From NCBI RefSeq assembly GCF_938046015.1, contig NZ_CALIXW010000014.1, positions 1-26,972 of the forward strand: 26,972 nucleotides of DNA. The letters are read 5' to 3'. Positions 7,254-15,162 of this stretch are shown piece after piece. The notes below the pieces were generated by a model. That model was given only the letters and a program-made list of their open reading frames with translations, was not told the DNA's origin and searched no databases. This DNA comes from an uncultured Porphyromonas sp. Its GTDB lineage: Bacteria; Bacteroidota; Bacteroidia; Bacteroidales; Porphyromonadaceae. The position numbers and the translations under genes are program-made. Positions within the stretch are counted from its first letter, which is position 1; the number at the start of each line of letters is the position of its first letter.

Positions 7254-8822
7254 CTAGTTCTCTGAGTCTTGTTGGGGACGAGGCTTCTTTGTCTTGAGGC
7301 GCTTGAGGCCCGTCATGAGGACGATCACCGAGACCAGACCAAAGAAGAAGATGAAGAGATCCGTCCCCCACTGCCCGAGGAAGGGCTTGTAGAGGCGGCC
7401 TGCGTGCAGCTCCAGTGCGGCCTGCCACAGGGAGTAAGGAGTTTCGTTCAGCTCCTTAGGCTGGGCGACAAAGGAGGCCGCAGCGCTGAAGTCTCCCCCT
7501 CGGAGGAGCCCCTGATCGTATAGGAAGACGCGATCCTCGGTAGGCGTCGCCCCCAGGATAGCCCCAGCGATGAGGTGCCCCCCTATGGGACGTGAATAAG
7601 GATCGGCAAGGACGGTCTCCCCGCTGAAGTAGTCTCGGGGGGCGTCATCTTGCTTGGGGGTGAAGCAGCTCATTCCACTGAAGGAGCCGATTACCCAGCT
7701 GCCATCCTCGCGCTGCTCCAGCACATTGATGCCCATAGGACTGACCTGAGGCTGCCCCCACCAGTACTCGGGCTGTCCCTGCAGCGAGGCAGGGAGCATG
7801 AAGAAGCCCTCACTCGTGGAGAGCAGCCAGTTATCCTCGACCTTATTGTAGCGTAGGGCGCGCAGGCGCTCGAACCATGGGTTGTCACTCCCCAGCTCGC
7901 TCCACCCAGCAGGGCGCATCTCATTGAAGATCAGCGGCAGCATCAGGGGCGGACGAAGCACCCAGCCCGTGACGACGACGAAGGTTGTCAGCCAGATGAG
8001 GCGCTTCCCGAGGAACTTGTGCCAGCGGAAGTGCCAGCCCAGTCGGCGCATCAGCCCCTGCTTGCGCTGCACGCTCTCGGGGCTATGCTTGCGGGACTTC
8101 CAGCGCTTGAGCCGCTCCTTATATAAGGTATAGAAGATCCCTGTCAGACATAGGAGCATGATGACGACTCCTATAAGGTCGACGACGAGTCGCCCCACGA
8201 GGCCGAAGTACTCCCCACTATGCAGCGCCCAGACGATACGGAAGAGCGTGATCTCCCCCGTATAGGTATCATGCGCCTCCCAGGAGATAGGCTGCCACTG
8301 GCTCTGCCCTGGCACTCGGAGGTAAAGCCGTGAGCGCGAGAGCAGCAGTAGGCTATCACCATGTGCTACGAGGTCGGCAAGGCGGCCATGCACACCCTCG
8401 GGTAAAGGCTGCTCCTGCCAGCGCCGACGCTGCTGGTCGAGGCGGTAGATACGGAACTGTGAGGCCAGCCAGATCTCGCCCGAGCGCAGCTGAGCCATGC
8501 TCATCACCTTGCGCTCGTCGCCCCCAGGAGCGAGGCCATCATTGAGCGCTACGGCGGGAGCCTGCATTGCACTATCGCTCCGCCACACGCCCGCCGACCC
8601 ATAGAGGTAGCTGTCCGTAGCTGTGCGCAGGGCCGAGCGTACTGCTCCGCCACTCCAGTTGGTATAGCTGTACTCGCTGGGTAGGAGCCCACGCGGGACA
8701 TCGACCGAGCGCAGGAGCTCACGATGGTTCAGGAGGATCCCCGACAGGGCAGCCAGGAAGAGCAGAACGCAGAGTGGTAGCCCAAGCCACTTGTGCAGCT
8801 GGCGAGCATTTGGCCGCCTCAT
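7254..8822 (-). CDS. PepSY-associated transmembrane protein
   Basis: A 522-residue inner-membrane protein of the PepSY-associated TM family. It starts RRPNARQLHKWLGLPL, the characteristic first-helix motif, with TM1 at about 13-32. A periplasmic segment follows (about 35-200, with Trp- and Tyr-rich repeats), then TM2 (211-234), TM3 (274-297), a second periplasmic part, and TM4 (487-505) followed by a basic tail. Proteins of this type are often linked to iron uptake or reductase functions, but no partner gene of that kind lies here. The ATG overlaps the acyltransferase stop (ATGA, 4 nt) and the NIF3 gene follows 4 nt downstream. Exact role unknown. Confidence 0.82.
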   Translation of the reverse strand: MRRPNARQLHKWLGLPLCVLLFLAALSGILLNHRELLRSVDVPRGLLPSEYSYTNWSGGAVRSALRTATDSYLYGSAGVWRSDSAMQAPAVALNDGLAPGGDERKVMSMAQLRSGEIWLASQFRIYRLDQQRRRWQEQPLPEGVHGRLADLVAHGDSLLLLSRSRLYLRVPGQSQWQPISWEAHDTYTGEITLFRIVWALHSGEYFGLVGRLVVDLIGVVIMLLCLTGIFYTLYKERLKRWKSRKHSPESVQRKQGLMRRLGWHFRWHKFLGKRLIWLTTFVVVTGWVLRPPLMLPLIFNEMRPAGWSELGSDNPWFERLRALRYNKVEDNWLLSTSEGFFMLPASLQGQPEYWWGQPQVSPMGINVLEQREDGSWVIGSFSGMSCFTPKQDDAPRDYFSGETVLADPYSRPIGGHLIAGAILGATPTEDRVFLYDQGLLRGGDFSAAASFVAQPKELNETPYSLWQAALELHAGRLYKPFLGQWGTDLFIFFFGLVSVIVLMTGLKRLKTKKPRPQQDSEN

Positions 8823-9973
8823 AGCGCAGTAGCAGCTAGAGCCTTCCGCTGGTTGCGCAGCGGATTGGCGTACATCGTGAGGATGCAGTGTCTGAGGAAG
8901 GCCTTATCAGGCTCGAGCCCCTCGGGCAGCTGCACCAGCTGGAGGCGTGCCTCGATGTAGCGCAGGGCCTCTGCTCGCTCCTCGGCCGTGTAGTGTGCGG
9001 AGCTGTCCGTACCCTCGAGCTCGTCGTAGGCGACGTAGTTGAGGGGATCGAGGACGTAGTGGCGATGGATCTCCGCATCCATGAGGCTCGCCAGCTCCTC
9101 TACGCTCAGCGCCGAGGCGTCGGCGGGTAGCAGCTGACTTAGGGGGCGACCGATATGGAAGGTCACGCGTCCCTTCCAGCCCTGAATCCCCGTGCGCATA
9201 TTGATGCCATCGTCGACAGGGCTCTTCTTGTAGCCCGCGACGTCACGCTTGAGCTGCATCTCCTGCGCCTTGAGGTAGTCACAGGGGTCGTACTCGTAGC
9301 TGCAGGTCACGGGGACGATGTTGAGCGAAGCGAGGGCAGCGGCAGGCTGACGTTCGGGGCTCCCCATGGCCAGCATCTTGAGGAGCGCAGGCTGCGTGTG
9401 GTCGGAGGAGTCCTTAGCCCGTCCCTCGCGCTGCGCGATCCAGATGCTCTGCCCCTCGGCCACCGCCTCGTGCATGTACTCCGAGAGGAGCTTGGCGGCC
9501 AGCAGCACCTGACGTCCCTGCAGTCCGCGACGCACGAGGAAGCTCCCATTGAGCTTGACCAGCGTCTCTACCCAAGGGTAGATCATCAGGTTGTCCCCGA
9601 TGGCGATCTGGGGATACTTAGCACCCGCGTCTGCCAGCAGCACGTTGAGGAAGGCCGAGTCCAGCACGATATCTCGGTGATTGGAGACGTAGGTATAGGC
9701 TCCACCTGGGCGCAGCTGCTCGGCTCCCGTGAGCTCGACGCTGGTGCAGCAGCCACGCATCACCTGCTTGACCCAGTGGTAGCTGACGCGCTGCTTGAAG
9801 TCCTCCACGCTGCGACAGCTGCGCAGGAGGGTGCTGAGCTCCTCCCAACTCCAGCTGAGGCCGAGGCGCTCGTAGATCGCGCGTAGCTCGGGCAGGGCGA
9901 TGAGGCCCTCAATGGTGCCCGGCACCTCCTCTGGGAGGAGCGGGCGTATATCGTCGTACTTAGCGTAGTCCAT
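8819..9973 (-). CDS. 1-acyl-glycerol-3-phosphate acyltransferase-like (PlsC-type)
   Basis: A 384-residue acyltransferase expected to move an acyl chain onto a glycerophospholipid precursor at the inner membrane. The active-site block YVSNHRDIVLDSAFLN (95-110) corresponds to motif I. A second conserved block, IAQREGRAKDS (179-189), matches the substrate-phosphate motif region, followed by TQPALLKMLAMG. Spacing in motif I is His-X5-Asp (H99, D105) rather than the textbook His-X4-Asp. It is longer than ordinary PlsC (about 240 residues), with extra N-terminal (1-80) and C-terminal parts, as in a Bacteroidetes-type subgroup. It is second in the operon, 21 nt after ddl. Substrate not proven; it could be a related lipid acyltransferase. 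Confidence 0.83.
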   Translation of the reverse strand: MDYAKYDDIRPLLPEEVPGTIEGLIALPELRAIYERLGLSWSWEELSTLLRSCRSVEDFKQRVSYHWVKQVMRGCCTSVELTGAEQLRPGGAYTYVSNHRDIVLDSAFLNVLLADAGAKYPQIAIGDNLMIYPWVETLVKLNGSFLVRRGLQGRQVLLAAKLLSEYMHEAVAEGQSIWIAQREGRAKDSSDHTQPALLKMLAMGSPERQPAAALASLNIVPVTCSYEYDPCDYLKAQEMQLKRDVAGYKKSPVDDGINMRTGIQGWKGRVTFHIGRPLSQLLPADASALSVEELASLMDAEIHRHYVLDPLNYVAYDELEGTDSSAHYTAEERAEALRYIEARLQLVQLPEGLEPDKAFLRHCILTMYANPLRNQRKALAATAL

Positions 9974-9994
9974 GATGACACATATATAAAGGGG

Positions 9995-10993
9995 TTAATG
10001 CTGGGCAGGACGAAGGCCCTCCTCGATGAGCGCCGTCAGCACCTGGGGCATCTCGAGCCCCGCGGCACGTACCTGCTGGGGGATGAAGCTCGTGGGCGTC
10101 ATCCCTGGAGTGGTATTGACCTCGAGCAGCGTGGGGTAGCCGTCGGCCTCGATGATGAAGTCTACGCGGATGATCCCACGGGCATCGACATAGCGATAGA
10201 TCTGCTTGGTCAGCTCCTGCACCAGCTCGGTCTGCTCGGGGCGGATGCGTGCGGGCGTGATCTCCTCGACCGCCCCATTGTACTTGGCGTCGTAGTCGAA
10301 GAAGCTATTCTTCGGGACGACCTCGGTCACGGGCAGCACCTGCAGTCCTCCGCCTGCCTCATAGCAGCCACAGGTAACCTCAGTGCCCGAGATGAAGCGC
10401 TCGAGCAGCACCTCCTCACATTCGGTGAAGGCCTCGTTGATAGCAGACTCGAGTTGCTCGATGGTGTTGACGCGTGAGGTAGCCACGCTCGAGCCACCCG
10501 CGTTGGGCTTAGCGAAGAGGGGGAGCCCTAGCCTATCGAGGATGTCGGCAGTGCTAGGGCGCGGGAGATCCTTACTGAGGCGCAGCGAATTGGCCGTGCG
10601 CACCTGAGGGAAGGAGGAGAGGAAGTGATTGCAGTAGTACTTATTGAAGGTCAGCGCCTCCGTCAGCACGCCCCCCGTATTGTAGGGGATGCCGAGCAGG
10701 TCTAGGTAGCCCTGCAGCAGGCCATTCTCCCCAGGCGTACCGTGGATCGTGATATAGGCGTACTCAGGACGGATGCGCCCCTCGGGAAGCTGACAGCTGA
10801 AGTCATTCTTATCTATAGGATAGCGCTCGCCCGAGCTAAGCTCTACCCACCAGCCCGTGCGATCGATCAGTACGAGGTAGGGCGTGTAGCGCTCGCGATC
10901 GATCCAGGACAGGATGCCTGCAGCGCTGCGCAGGGAGACGGGCTGCTCGCCCGAGAAGCCGCCTGCGACGACGGCGATAGTACGTGGACTCAT
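9995..10993 (-). CDS. ddl: D-alanine--D-alanine ligase
   Basis: A 332-residue ATP-grasp enzyme that makes D-Ala-D-Ala for peptidoglycan precursors in the cytoplasm. The N-terminal VAGGFSGEQPVSLRSA (9-24) is the Ddl substrate-binding loop. IHGTPGENGLLQGYLDLLGI follows, with YNTG and the K of TFNKYY; then the ATP-grasp FAKPNAGGSS loop, GTEVTCG, and the C-terminal RVDFI and LEVNTTPGMTPTSFIPQQ with metal-binding Glu/Asn. Full length. It is the first gene of the six-gene minus-strand operon, with a TACCTTTG promoter box about 50 nt upstream. The 21-nt gap to the acyltransferase indicates co-transcription of wall and membrane synthesis genes. Confidence 0.97.
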   Translation of the reverse strand: MSPRTIAVVAGGFSGEQPVSLRSAAGILSWIDRERYTPYLVLIDRTGWWVELSSGERYPIDKNDFSCQLPEGRIRPEYAYITIHGTPGENGLLQGYLDLLGIPYNTGGVLTEALTFNKYYCNHFLSSFPQVRTANSLRLSKDLPRPSTADILDRLGLPLFAKPNAGGSSVATSRVNTIEQLESAINEAFTECEEVLLERFISGTEVTCGCYEAGGGLQVLPVTEVVPKNSFFDYDAKYNGAVEEITPARIRPEQTELVQELTKQIYRYVDARGIIRVDFIIEADGYPTLLEVNTTPGMTPTSFIPQQVRAAGLEMPQVLTALIEEGLRPAQH

Positions 10994-11043
10994 CTGTTGA
11001 GTTTATATAGTCTGAGTTTGGTTCGAGATTTAGCTTACGTATA

Positions 11044-11051
11044 CAAAGGTA
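11044..11051 (-). promoter_or_regulatory. -7 box for the ddl operon
   Basis: TACCTTTG on the minus strand is a perfect TAnnTTTG. It lies about 50 nt upstream of the ddl ATG. No good TTTG occurs at the -33 position. A GCCTTT/AAAGGC inverted repeat (11053-11058 with 11073-11078) and the palindrome at 11078-11091 cover the region just upstream. Confidence 0.75.
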
Positions 11052-11077
11052 GGCCTTTCCCCTAGCTACGGCAAAGG

Positions 11078-11091
11078 CAGGGCTAGCCCTG
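11078..11091. promoter_or_regulatory. 14-bp palindrome upstream of the ddl promoter
   Basis: cagggctagccctg is perfectly self-complementary over 14 bp. It begins 27 bp upstream of the ddl -7 box, at or just beyond the -33 region. This is a plausible place for a dimeric regulator to bind, but no regulator gene is near and the role is inferred. Confidence 0.35.
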
Positions 11092-11177
11092 TAGGCTACG
11101 ACACCTAGTCTAAGGCCTCCCAGCGAGGCCCAGGCAAAGGCGTAGCGAGGCGACAGCCCTAGCCCAGCTCCATGAGG

Positions 11178-11254
11178 GATATCCCTGAGGAGGCTGATGG
11201 ATATCCCTCACGTGCCTGACTGACGTCCCTCAGCGCTCTGACGGATATCCCTCA
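11178..11254 (+). repeat. Four-core 22-bp intergenic element, copy B
   Basis: The most regular copy. Cores start at 11178 (GATATC), 11200 (GATATC), 11222 (GACGTC) and 11244 (GATATC), each exactly 22 bp apart. Linker 3 is a full TCAG-N4-CTGA dyad; linkers 1 and 2 deviate slightly. The first core is extended to a 10-bp palindrome, gggatatccc. It lies between the divergent ddl and pheT promoters. Confidence 0.88.
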
Positions 11255-11398
11255 GGAGCCCCCCCCTTATATGCGCCTGCCGCCACTGCCTATTCGCCCC
11301 AGGGCCTTGCCCCGCCTGTGAGGGCGAGCGGGGGCGGCATGACACGCCCCACCCCGCAGCTTCGGCAGCGGCTCTCCGCTAGTCTTTGGCGCTTTTCG

Positions 11399-11406
11399 TA
11401 CATTTG
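11399..11406 (+). promoter_or_regulatory. -7 box for pheT
   Basis: TACATTTG matches TAnnTTTG and lies about 58 nt upstream of the chosen pheT start. A TTTG occurs at 11385-11388, but it is too close to be a normal -33 element. No leader peptide or attenuator hairpin is evident in the short 5' leader. Confidence 0.65.
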
Positions 11407-11463
11407 CATTCACAAATCATAACCATAGGGCGCATCCGTGCCTATACAATAGACAAGCGAACG

Positions 11464-13938
11464 ATGAATATATCCTACGACCTGCTACGCTCCTATGTGG
11501 CTACCGATCTGAGCCCCGAGGGAGTAGCAGAGGCGCTCACCTCGATCGGCCTTGAGACCGGTGGTATCGAAGAGGTAGAGTCCATCCCTGGCGGCCTGAA
11601 GGGGCTGGTACTGGGGAAGGTGCTGACCTGCGTCGAGCACGAGAACTCCGACCACCTCCACGTCACGACCGTCGATGTAGGGGACGAGGAGCCCCTGCAG
11701 ATCGTCTGCGGAGCGCCTAACGTAGCTGCAGGCAAGGGCGTCGTCGTAGCCACTATCGGCACGGTGCTGCACGCAGGAGAAGAGAGCTTCACCATCAAGA
11801 AGGGCAAGATACGCGGCGTCGAGAGCTACGGCATGCTCTGCAGCGAGGTAGAGATAGGCGTAGGCACAGACAACTCGGGGATCATCCTCCTCGAGGCTGA
11901 CAGCATCACCCCTGGGACGCCCGCGGCGAGCCACTACGGCATCAGCTCGGACTACGTCCTCGAGGTAGACATCACCCCCAACCGCGTAGACGCTACCTCG
12001 CACTACGGCGTAGCACGCGATCTGGCTGCCTACCTGACGCAGCAGACGGGCACCGAGGTCCGCGCCCAGCTCCCTGAGCTCACCGCCTCCCCCGAGGCTG
12101 GCAGCTGCCCCCTACCCGTCTCGGTCGAAGTCCCCAGCACGCTCTGCCCCCGCTTCCAAGGGCTCGTTATCCGCGGCCTCAAGGTCGGGGAGAGCCCCAA
12201 GTGGCTCCGCCAGACGCTGGAGCGCATCGGGCTGAAGCCCATCAATGTCGTGGTAGACGTCACCAACTTTGTCCTGCACGAATACGGACAGCCCCTACAC
12301 GCCTACGATCTCTCTAAGGTCGGGGCTGGGCTACGCGTCAAGCTCGCCGAGGAGCAGAAGATGACGCTCCTCGACAAGAGCGAAGGCCAGCTGGGCCCAC
12401 AGGACCTCGTGATCGCCTCCGCCGACGGCACGCCGCTCTGCGTGGCGGGTGTCATGGGTGGGCTCGACTCGGGCACTACGGAGCAGACGACGGAGATCTT
12501 CCTCGAGGCCGCGAACTTCAACGCCAGCTCCGTACGCAAGACGGCACGACGTCTCGGCCTGAATACCGACTCCTCCTTCCGCTTCGAGCGCGGGCTCGAC
12601 CCCGAGCGTACGACCTGGGCGCTGCTACGTGCCGCGAGCCTGATCCTCGAGCTCTGTCCTGGCAGCAGCATCGACGGCGGCCTCTTCGACCACTATCCCG
12701 AGCCCAGCGAGCCCTATGCGGTGACGCTGGACCTGGAGTACATGCACCGCCTCATCGGGCAGGAGATCCCCGAGTCTGACGTAGCCCGCATCCTCGCCAG
12801 CCTCGAGATCGAGGTCACCGAGCGCCAGGGCAAGCTCTGGTCGCTGCGTGTACCCCGCTACCGCGTGGACGTCACACGCCCCAGCGACGTCGTCGAGGAG
12901 ATCCTCCGCATCTATGGCTACAACCGCATCGAGCTGAGTGGCTACATCCATGCCAACCTCAGCCCTAAGGGCGCCGTCGACCGCTCCTACAGCCGCAAGC
13001 TCCTCCTCTCGGAGCAGCTGACGGGCGCGGGCTTCAACGAGCTGCTCAATAACTCGCTCTCCTCCGAAGCCTACTACGAGGTCCTCACGAGCTACCCTGC
13101 CGAGCGCCTCGTACGCCTGGTGAATCCGCTCAGCGGCGAGCTGAACGTGATGCGCCAGACGCTGCTCTTCGGCGGGCTGGCGGCCATCAGCCGCAACCTA
13201 CGCCGCCAGCAGCGCAGCTTCTACTACTATGAGTGGGGCAACTGCTACGAGGCCGCACCCGAGCAGACGAAGTCCAACGCGACGACTCTGGCAGGCTATC
13301 GCGAGCGTCAGACGCTCGGCCTGTGGGTCGCTGGTGAGCGTGTCACGGGCAGCTGGGCCCACCCCGACGGGGCAGCCTCCCCCTTCGAGCTCAAGGCACA
13401 GGTAGAGCACATCTTCGAGCGCCTAGGCATTGCCCTCTCTGGGATCAAGACGAGCTTCGTCGAGCGCGATATCTTCGCTGGCCCCGGCTACGCCTATAGC
13501 ACCTATGATGGCAAGGAACTCGTCGTCCTCGGGCAGGTACATCCACGCCTCGTCGCCGCATGGGACATCGAGTTACCCGTGTACTTCGCCTCGGTCGACT
13601 GGGAGCAGATCAATCGACTCGCCGAACGGGTCAAGCTCGAGGCCAAGGAGCTGGCGAAGTACCCCATCGTCAAGCGTGACCTTTCCCTCCTCATCGACAG
13701 CAAGACGACCTTCGCCGAGCTCGAGCAGGCTGCACGCCGCGCCGAGAAGAAGCTGCTCAGGAGCGTCAGCCTCTTCGACGTCTACGAGGGGAAGAACCTC
13801 CCCGCAGGTAAGAAGAGCTACGCCCTCTCCTTCTACCTCCAGGACACGGAGCGCACGATGAGCGACAAGCAGATCGACGCCATCATGAGCAAGATACGCA
13901 AGAGCCTCGAGGACGGCTTCGGGGCCGAGCTACGCTAG
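11464..13938 (+). CDS. pheT: Phenylalanyl-tRNA synthetase beta subunit
   Basis: An 824-residue beta chain of the alpha2-beta2 PheRS, which charges tRNA(Phe). Domains in order: N-terminal segment MNISYDLLRSYV; tRNA-binding OB fold (about 42-155, with VLGKVLTCVEHENSDHL and IVCGAPNV); B3/B4 editing domain (about 215-390); B5 (about 410-480, with VPRYRVDVTRPSDVVEEI nearby); catalytic-like core; and C-terminal FDX-ACB anticodon-binding domain (about 730-823, with YPIVKRDLSLLID). The frame extends 26 codons upstream, but the family starts at MNISY, and the upstream part would overlap the promoter box. The alpha subunit gene is not adjacent, as is common in Bacteroidetes. The next gene follows 43 nt downstream without a terminator. 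Confidence 0.97.
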   Translation: MNISYDLLRSYVATDLSPEGVAEALTSIGLETGGIEEVESIPGGLKGLVLGKVLTCVEHENSDHLHVTTVDVGDEEPLQIVCGAPNVAAGKGVVVATIGTVLHAGEESFTIKKGKIRGVESYGMLCSEVEIGVGTDNSGIILLEADSITPGTPAASHYGISSDYVLEVDITPNRVDATSHYGVARDLAAYLTQQTGTEVRAQLPELTASPEAGSCPLPVSVEVPSTLCPRFQGLVIRGLKVGESPKWLRQTLERIGLKPINVVVDVTNFVLHEYGQPLHAYDLSKVGAGLRVKLAEEQKMTLLDKSEGQLGPQDLVIASADGTPLCVAGVMGGLDSGTTEQTTEIFLEAANFNASSVRKTARRLGLNTDSSFRFERGLDPERTTWALLRAASLILELCPGSSIDGGLFDHYPEPSEPYAVTLDLEYMHRLIGQEIPESDVARILASLEIEVTERQGKLWSLRVPRYRVDVTRPSDVVEEILRIYGYNRIELSGYIHANLSPKGAVDRSYSRKLLLSEQLTGAGFNELLNNSLSSEAYYEVLTSYPAERLVRLVNPLSGELNVMRQTLLFGGLAAISRNLRRQQRSFYYYEWGNCYEAAPEQTKSNATTLAGYRERQTLGLWVAGERVTGSWAHPDGAASPFELKAQVEHIFERLGIALSGIKTSFVERDIFAGPGYAYSTYDGKELVVLGQVHPRLVAAWDIELPVYFASVDWEQINRLAERVKLEAKELAKYPIVKRDLSLLIDSKTTFAELEQAARRAEKKLLRSVSLFDVYEGKNLPAGKKSYALSFYLQDTERTMSDKQIDAIMSKIRKSLEDGFGAELR

Positions 13939-13981
13939 TATAAAGACTGATTGACAACACTATATTCACGACATACACATT

Positions 13982-14710
13982 ATGGGAAGAGCATTTGAAT
14001 ATCGTAAGGCTCGTAAGATGAAGCGCTGGGGTAATATGGCCCGCGTCTTTACCAAGCTCGGTAAGGAAATCACCATCGCAGCTAAGGCTGGCGGTCCTGA
14101 CCCCGAGACCAACCCCCGTCTACGCGTCCTGATGCAGACTGCCAAGAAGGAGAACATGCCTAAGGACAACGTAGAGCGCGCCATCAAGAAGGCGACGTCC
14201 AAGGACTTCTCCGACTACAAGGAGATGAACTATGAGGGCTATGGCCCCTTCGGTATCGCCATCTTCGTCGAGACCGCTACGGACAACACGACGCGTACCG
14301 TGGCCAACGTGCGTAGCTACTTCAACAAGTTCGGCGGCAGCCTCGGCACGACGGGCAGCCTTGAGTTCCTCTTCGACCACAAGTGCATCTTCCACATCGT
14401 CAAGAAGGAGGGCATGGACATCGAGGAGCTGGAGCTAGAGCTGATCGACTATGGCGTCGACGAGCTGGAGGACGATGAGAACGAGATCATCCTCTACGGA
14501 GCCTTCAGCGACAACGCGCAGATCCAGGCCTATCTCGAGAGTGCTGGCTACGAGATCACCTCGGCGGAGTTCGTCCGCCTGCCCAATGACACCAAGCCTG
14601 TGACAGCTGAGCAGCGCGAGACCCTCGCCAAGCTCATCGACAAGCTCGAGGAGGATGAGGACGTGCAGAACGTCTTCACCAACATGCAGGAAGAGGAAGA
14701 GGAGGAATAG
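13982..14710 (+). CDS. YebC/PmpR (TACO1)-family protein
   Basis: A 242-residue YebC-family protein. The start MGRAFEYRKARKMKRWGNMARVF replaces the usual AGHSKWxNIKHRK opening with the form seen in Bacteroidetes. TKLGKEITIAAKAGGPDPETNPRLR (26-50), the PKDNVERAIKKA helix (60-71) and YEGYGPFGIAIFVE (85-98) are conserved. An acidic C-terminus ends in a run of Glu. Members are annotated as transcriptional regulators, but homologues in mitochondria and some bacteria help ribosomes through difficult sequences; which applies here is unknown. It follows pheT by 43 nt and is likely co-transcribed; a strong hairpin follows. Confidence 0.93.
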   Translation: MGRAFEYRKARKMKRWGNMARVFTKLGKEITIAAKAGGPDPETNPRLRVLMQTAKKENMPKDNVERAIKKATSKDFSDYKEMNYEGYGPFGIAIFVETATDNTTRTVANVRSYFNKFGGSLGTTGSLEFLFDHKCIFHIVKKEGMDIEELELELIDYGVDELEDDENEIILYGAFSDNAQIQAYLESAGYEITSAEFVRLPNDTKPVTAEQRETLAKLIDKLEEDEDVQNVFTNMQEEEEEE

Positions 14711-14734
14711 CCTCCACGCCCTTTGCAAAAGAAA

Positions 14735-14779
14735 AGTGCCCCCAGGGAAGCAGCGCGAGCTGGCTTCTCTGGGGACACT
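14735..14779 (+). terminator. Terminator after pheT-yebC unit
   Basis: agtgcccccagggaagc at 14735-14751 pairs with gcttctctggggacact at 14763-14779, a long GC-rich stem with one or two mismatches. It begins 25 nt after the stop codon. Followed by catatt, only weakly T-rich. Confidence 0.8.
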
Positions 14780-14845
14780 CATATTATGGACTGTAGGCTG
14801 AGGCCTATAGGCTGCGCGGGGCGGGCGCCCTACCCTAGGGCGAGC

Positions 14846-14922
14846 TGTGGAATATCAGTTAGGAGGCTGAGGGACGTCCATCACGGTGCTGAGGGATAGC
14901 AGTCAGCCTCGTCACGGATATT
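14846..14922 (-). repeat. Four-core 22-bp intergenic element, copy C
   Basis: The most diverged copy, reading on the minus strand. On the plus strand the six-base cores start at 14851 (AATATC), 14873 (GACGTC), 14895 (GATAGC) and 14917 (GATATT), all 22 bp apart. In minus-strand order GACGTC is third, as in the other copies. Even with three cores mutated, the spacing is unchanged. It lies between two plus-strand units. Confidence 0.8.
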
Positions 14923-14991
14923 CCTCACTGCACTCCTCCCTAGCCCCTCACCGTGCGCAGCTAGGGCTCGCGGGAGGCCGCAGAGCGCCTT

Positions 14992-15012
14992 GGACTGCTT
15001 CACGTGCAGTCC
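14992..15012. promoter_or_regulatory. Inverted repeat upstream of the pgi promoter
   Basis: ggactgc at 14992-14998 and gcagtcc at 15006-15012 form a perfect 7-bp inverted repeat around a 7-base centre containing cacgt. It ends 25 bp before the pgi -7 box, directly against the likely -33 region. It may be an operator for pgi; no regulator is identified. Confidence 0.35.
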
Positions 15013-15037
15013 TTGAGGCAGATATAGTCCTTTTTCG

Positions 15038-15045
15038 TATCTTTG
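15038..15045 (+). promoter_or_regulatory. -7 box for the pgi operon
   Basis: TATCTTTG is a perfect TAnnTTTG. A TTG at 15013-15015 lies about 22 bp upstream, in the usual -33 range. The transcript would carry a leader of about 110 nt before pgi. Confidence 0.75.
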
Positions 15046-15162
15046 CCTTAGTACGCCCTGCCCTGGCTGCTGGACGCTGACGCTGCCCCATCGGGCCGCA
15101 TCTTAGTCCCCCCGAGCACCGTACAACATATCAGCCTACTAGACATATTCAACATCGCGATA

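Larger units (their letters stand above)
10994..11463. other. Divergent intergenic region ddl / pheT
   Basis: Contains the ddl promoter (11044-11051), a perfect 14-bp palindrome cagggctagccctg at 11078-11091, copy B of the four-core element (11178-11254) and the pheT promoter box (11399-11406). From about 11281 to 11380 the DNA is very C/G-rich, with no gene or clear structure recognised. Confidence 0.7.
14711..15162. other. Intergenic region yebC-type gene / pgi
   Basis: Contains the terminator (14735-14779), a 10-bp palindrome gcctataggc at 14803-14812, copy C of the four-core element (14846-14922), the inverted repeat at 14992-15012 and the pgi promoter (15038-15045). About 120 nt of leader separate that promoter from the pgi ATG. 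No gene is supported; a plus-strand open frame of 64 codons at 14886-15080 runs through these signals and is judged spurious. Confidence 0.7.

Noticed and set aside
9155..9886. Long plus-strand open frame opposite the acyltransferase gene (243 codons)
   Set aside because: Antisense shadow of a recognisable gene, composition rich in Leu, Val, His and Arg without motifs.
11178..11254. The 22-bp phased array as a CRISPR
   Set aside because: There are no spacers: the cores and linkers are both conserved, only four cores occur per locus, the same layout repeats at four places, and no cas genes are near.
11386..11463. Upstream extension of pheT by 26 codons
   Set aside because: It would cover the TACATTTG promoter box, and PheT proteins of the phylum begin at MNISY.
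13945..13975. Sigma70-like ttgaca near tatatt between pheT and the yebC-type gene
   Set aside because: Spacing is only about 4 bp and the phylum uses TAnnTTTG, so it is more likely an intra-operon gap.
14886..15080. 64-codon plus-strand open frame before pgi
   Set aside because: It runs through the four-core element, the inverted repeat and the pgi promoter, so coding is unlikely.
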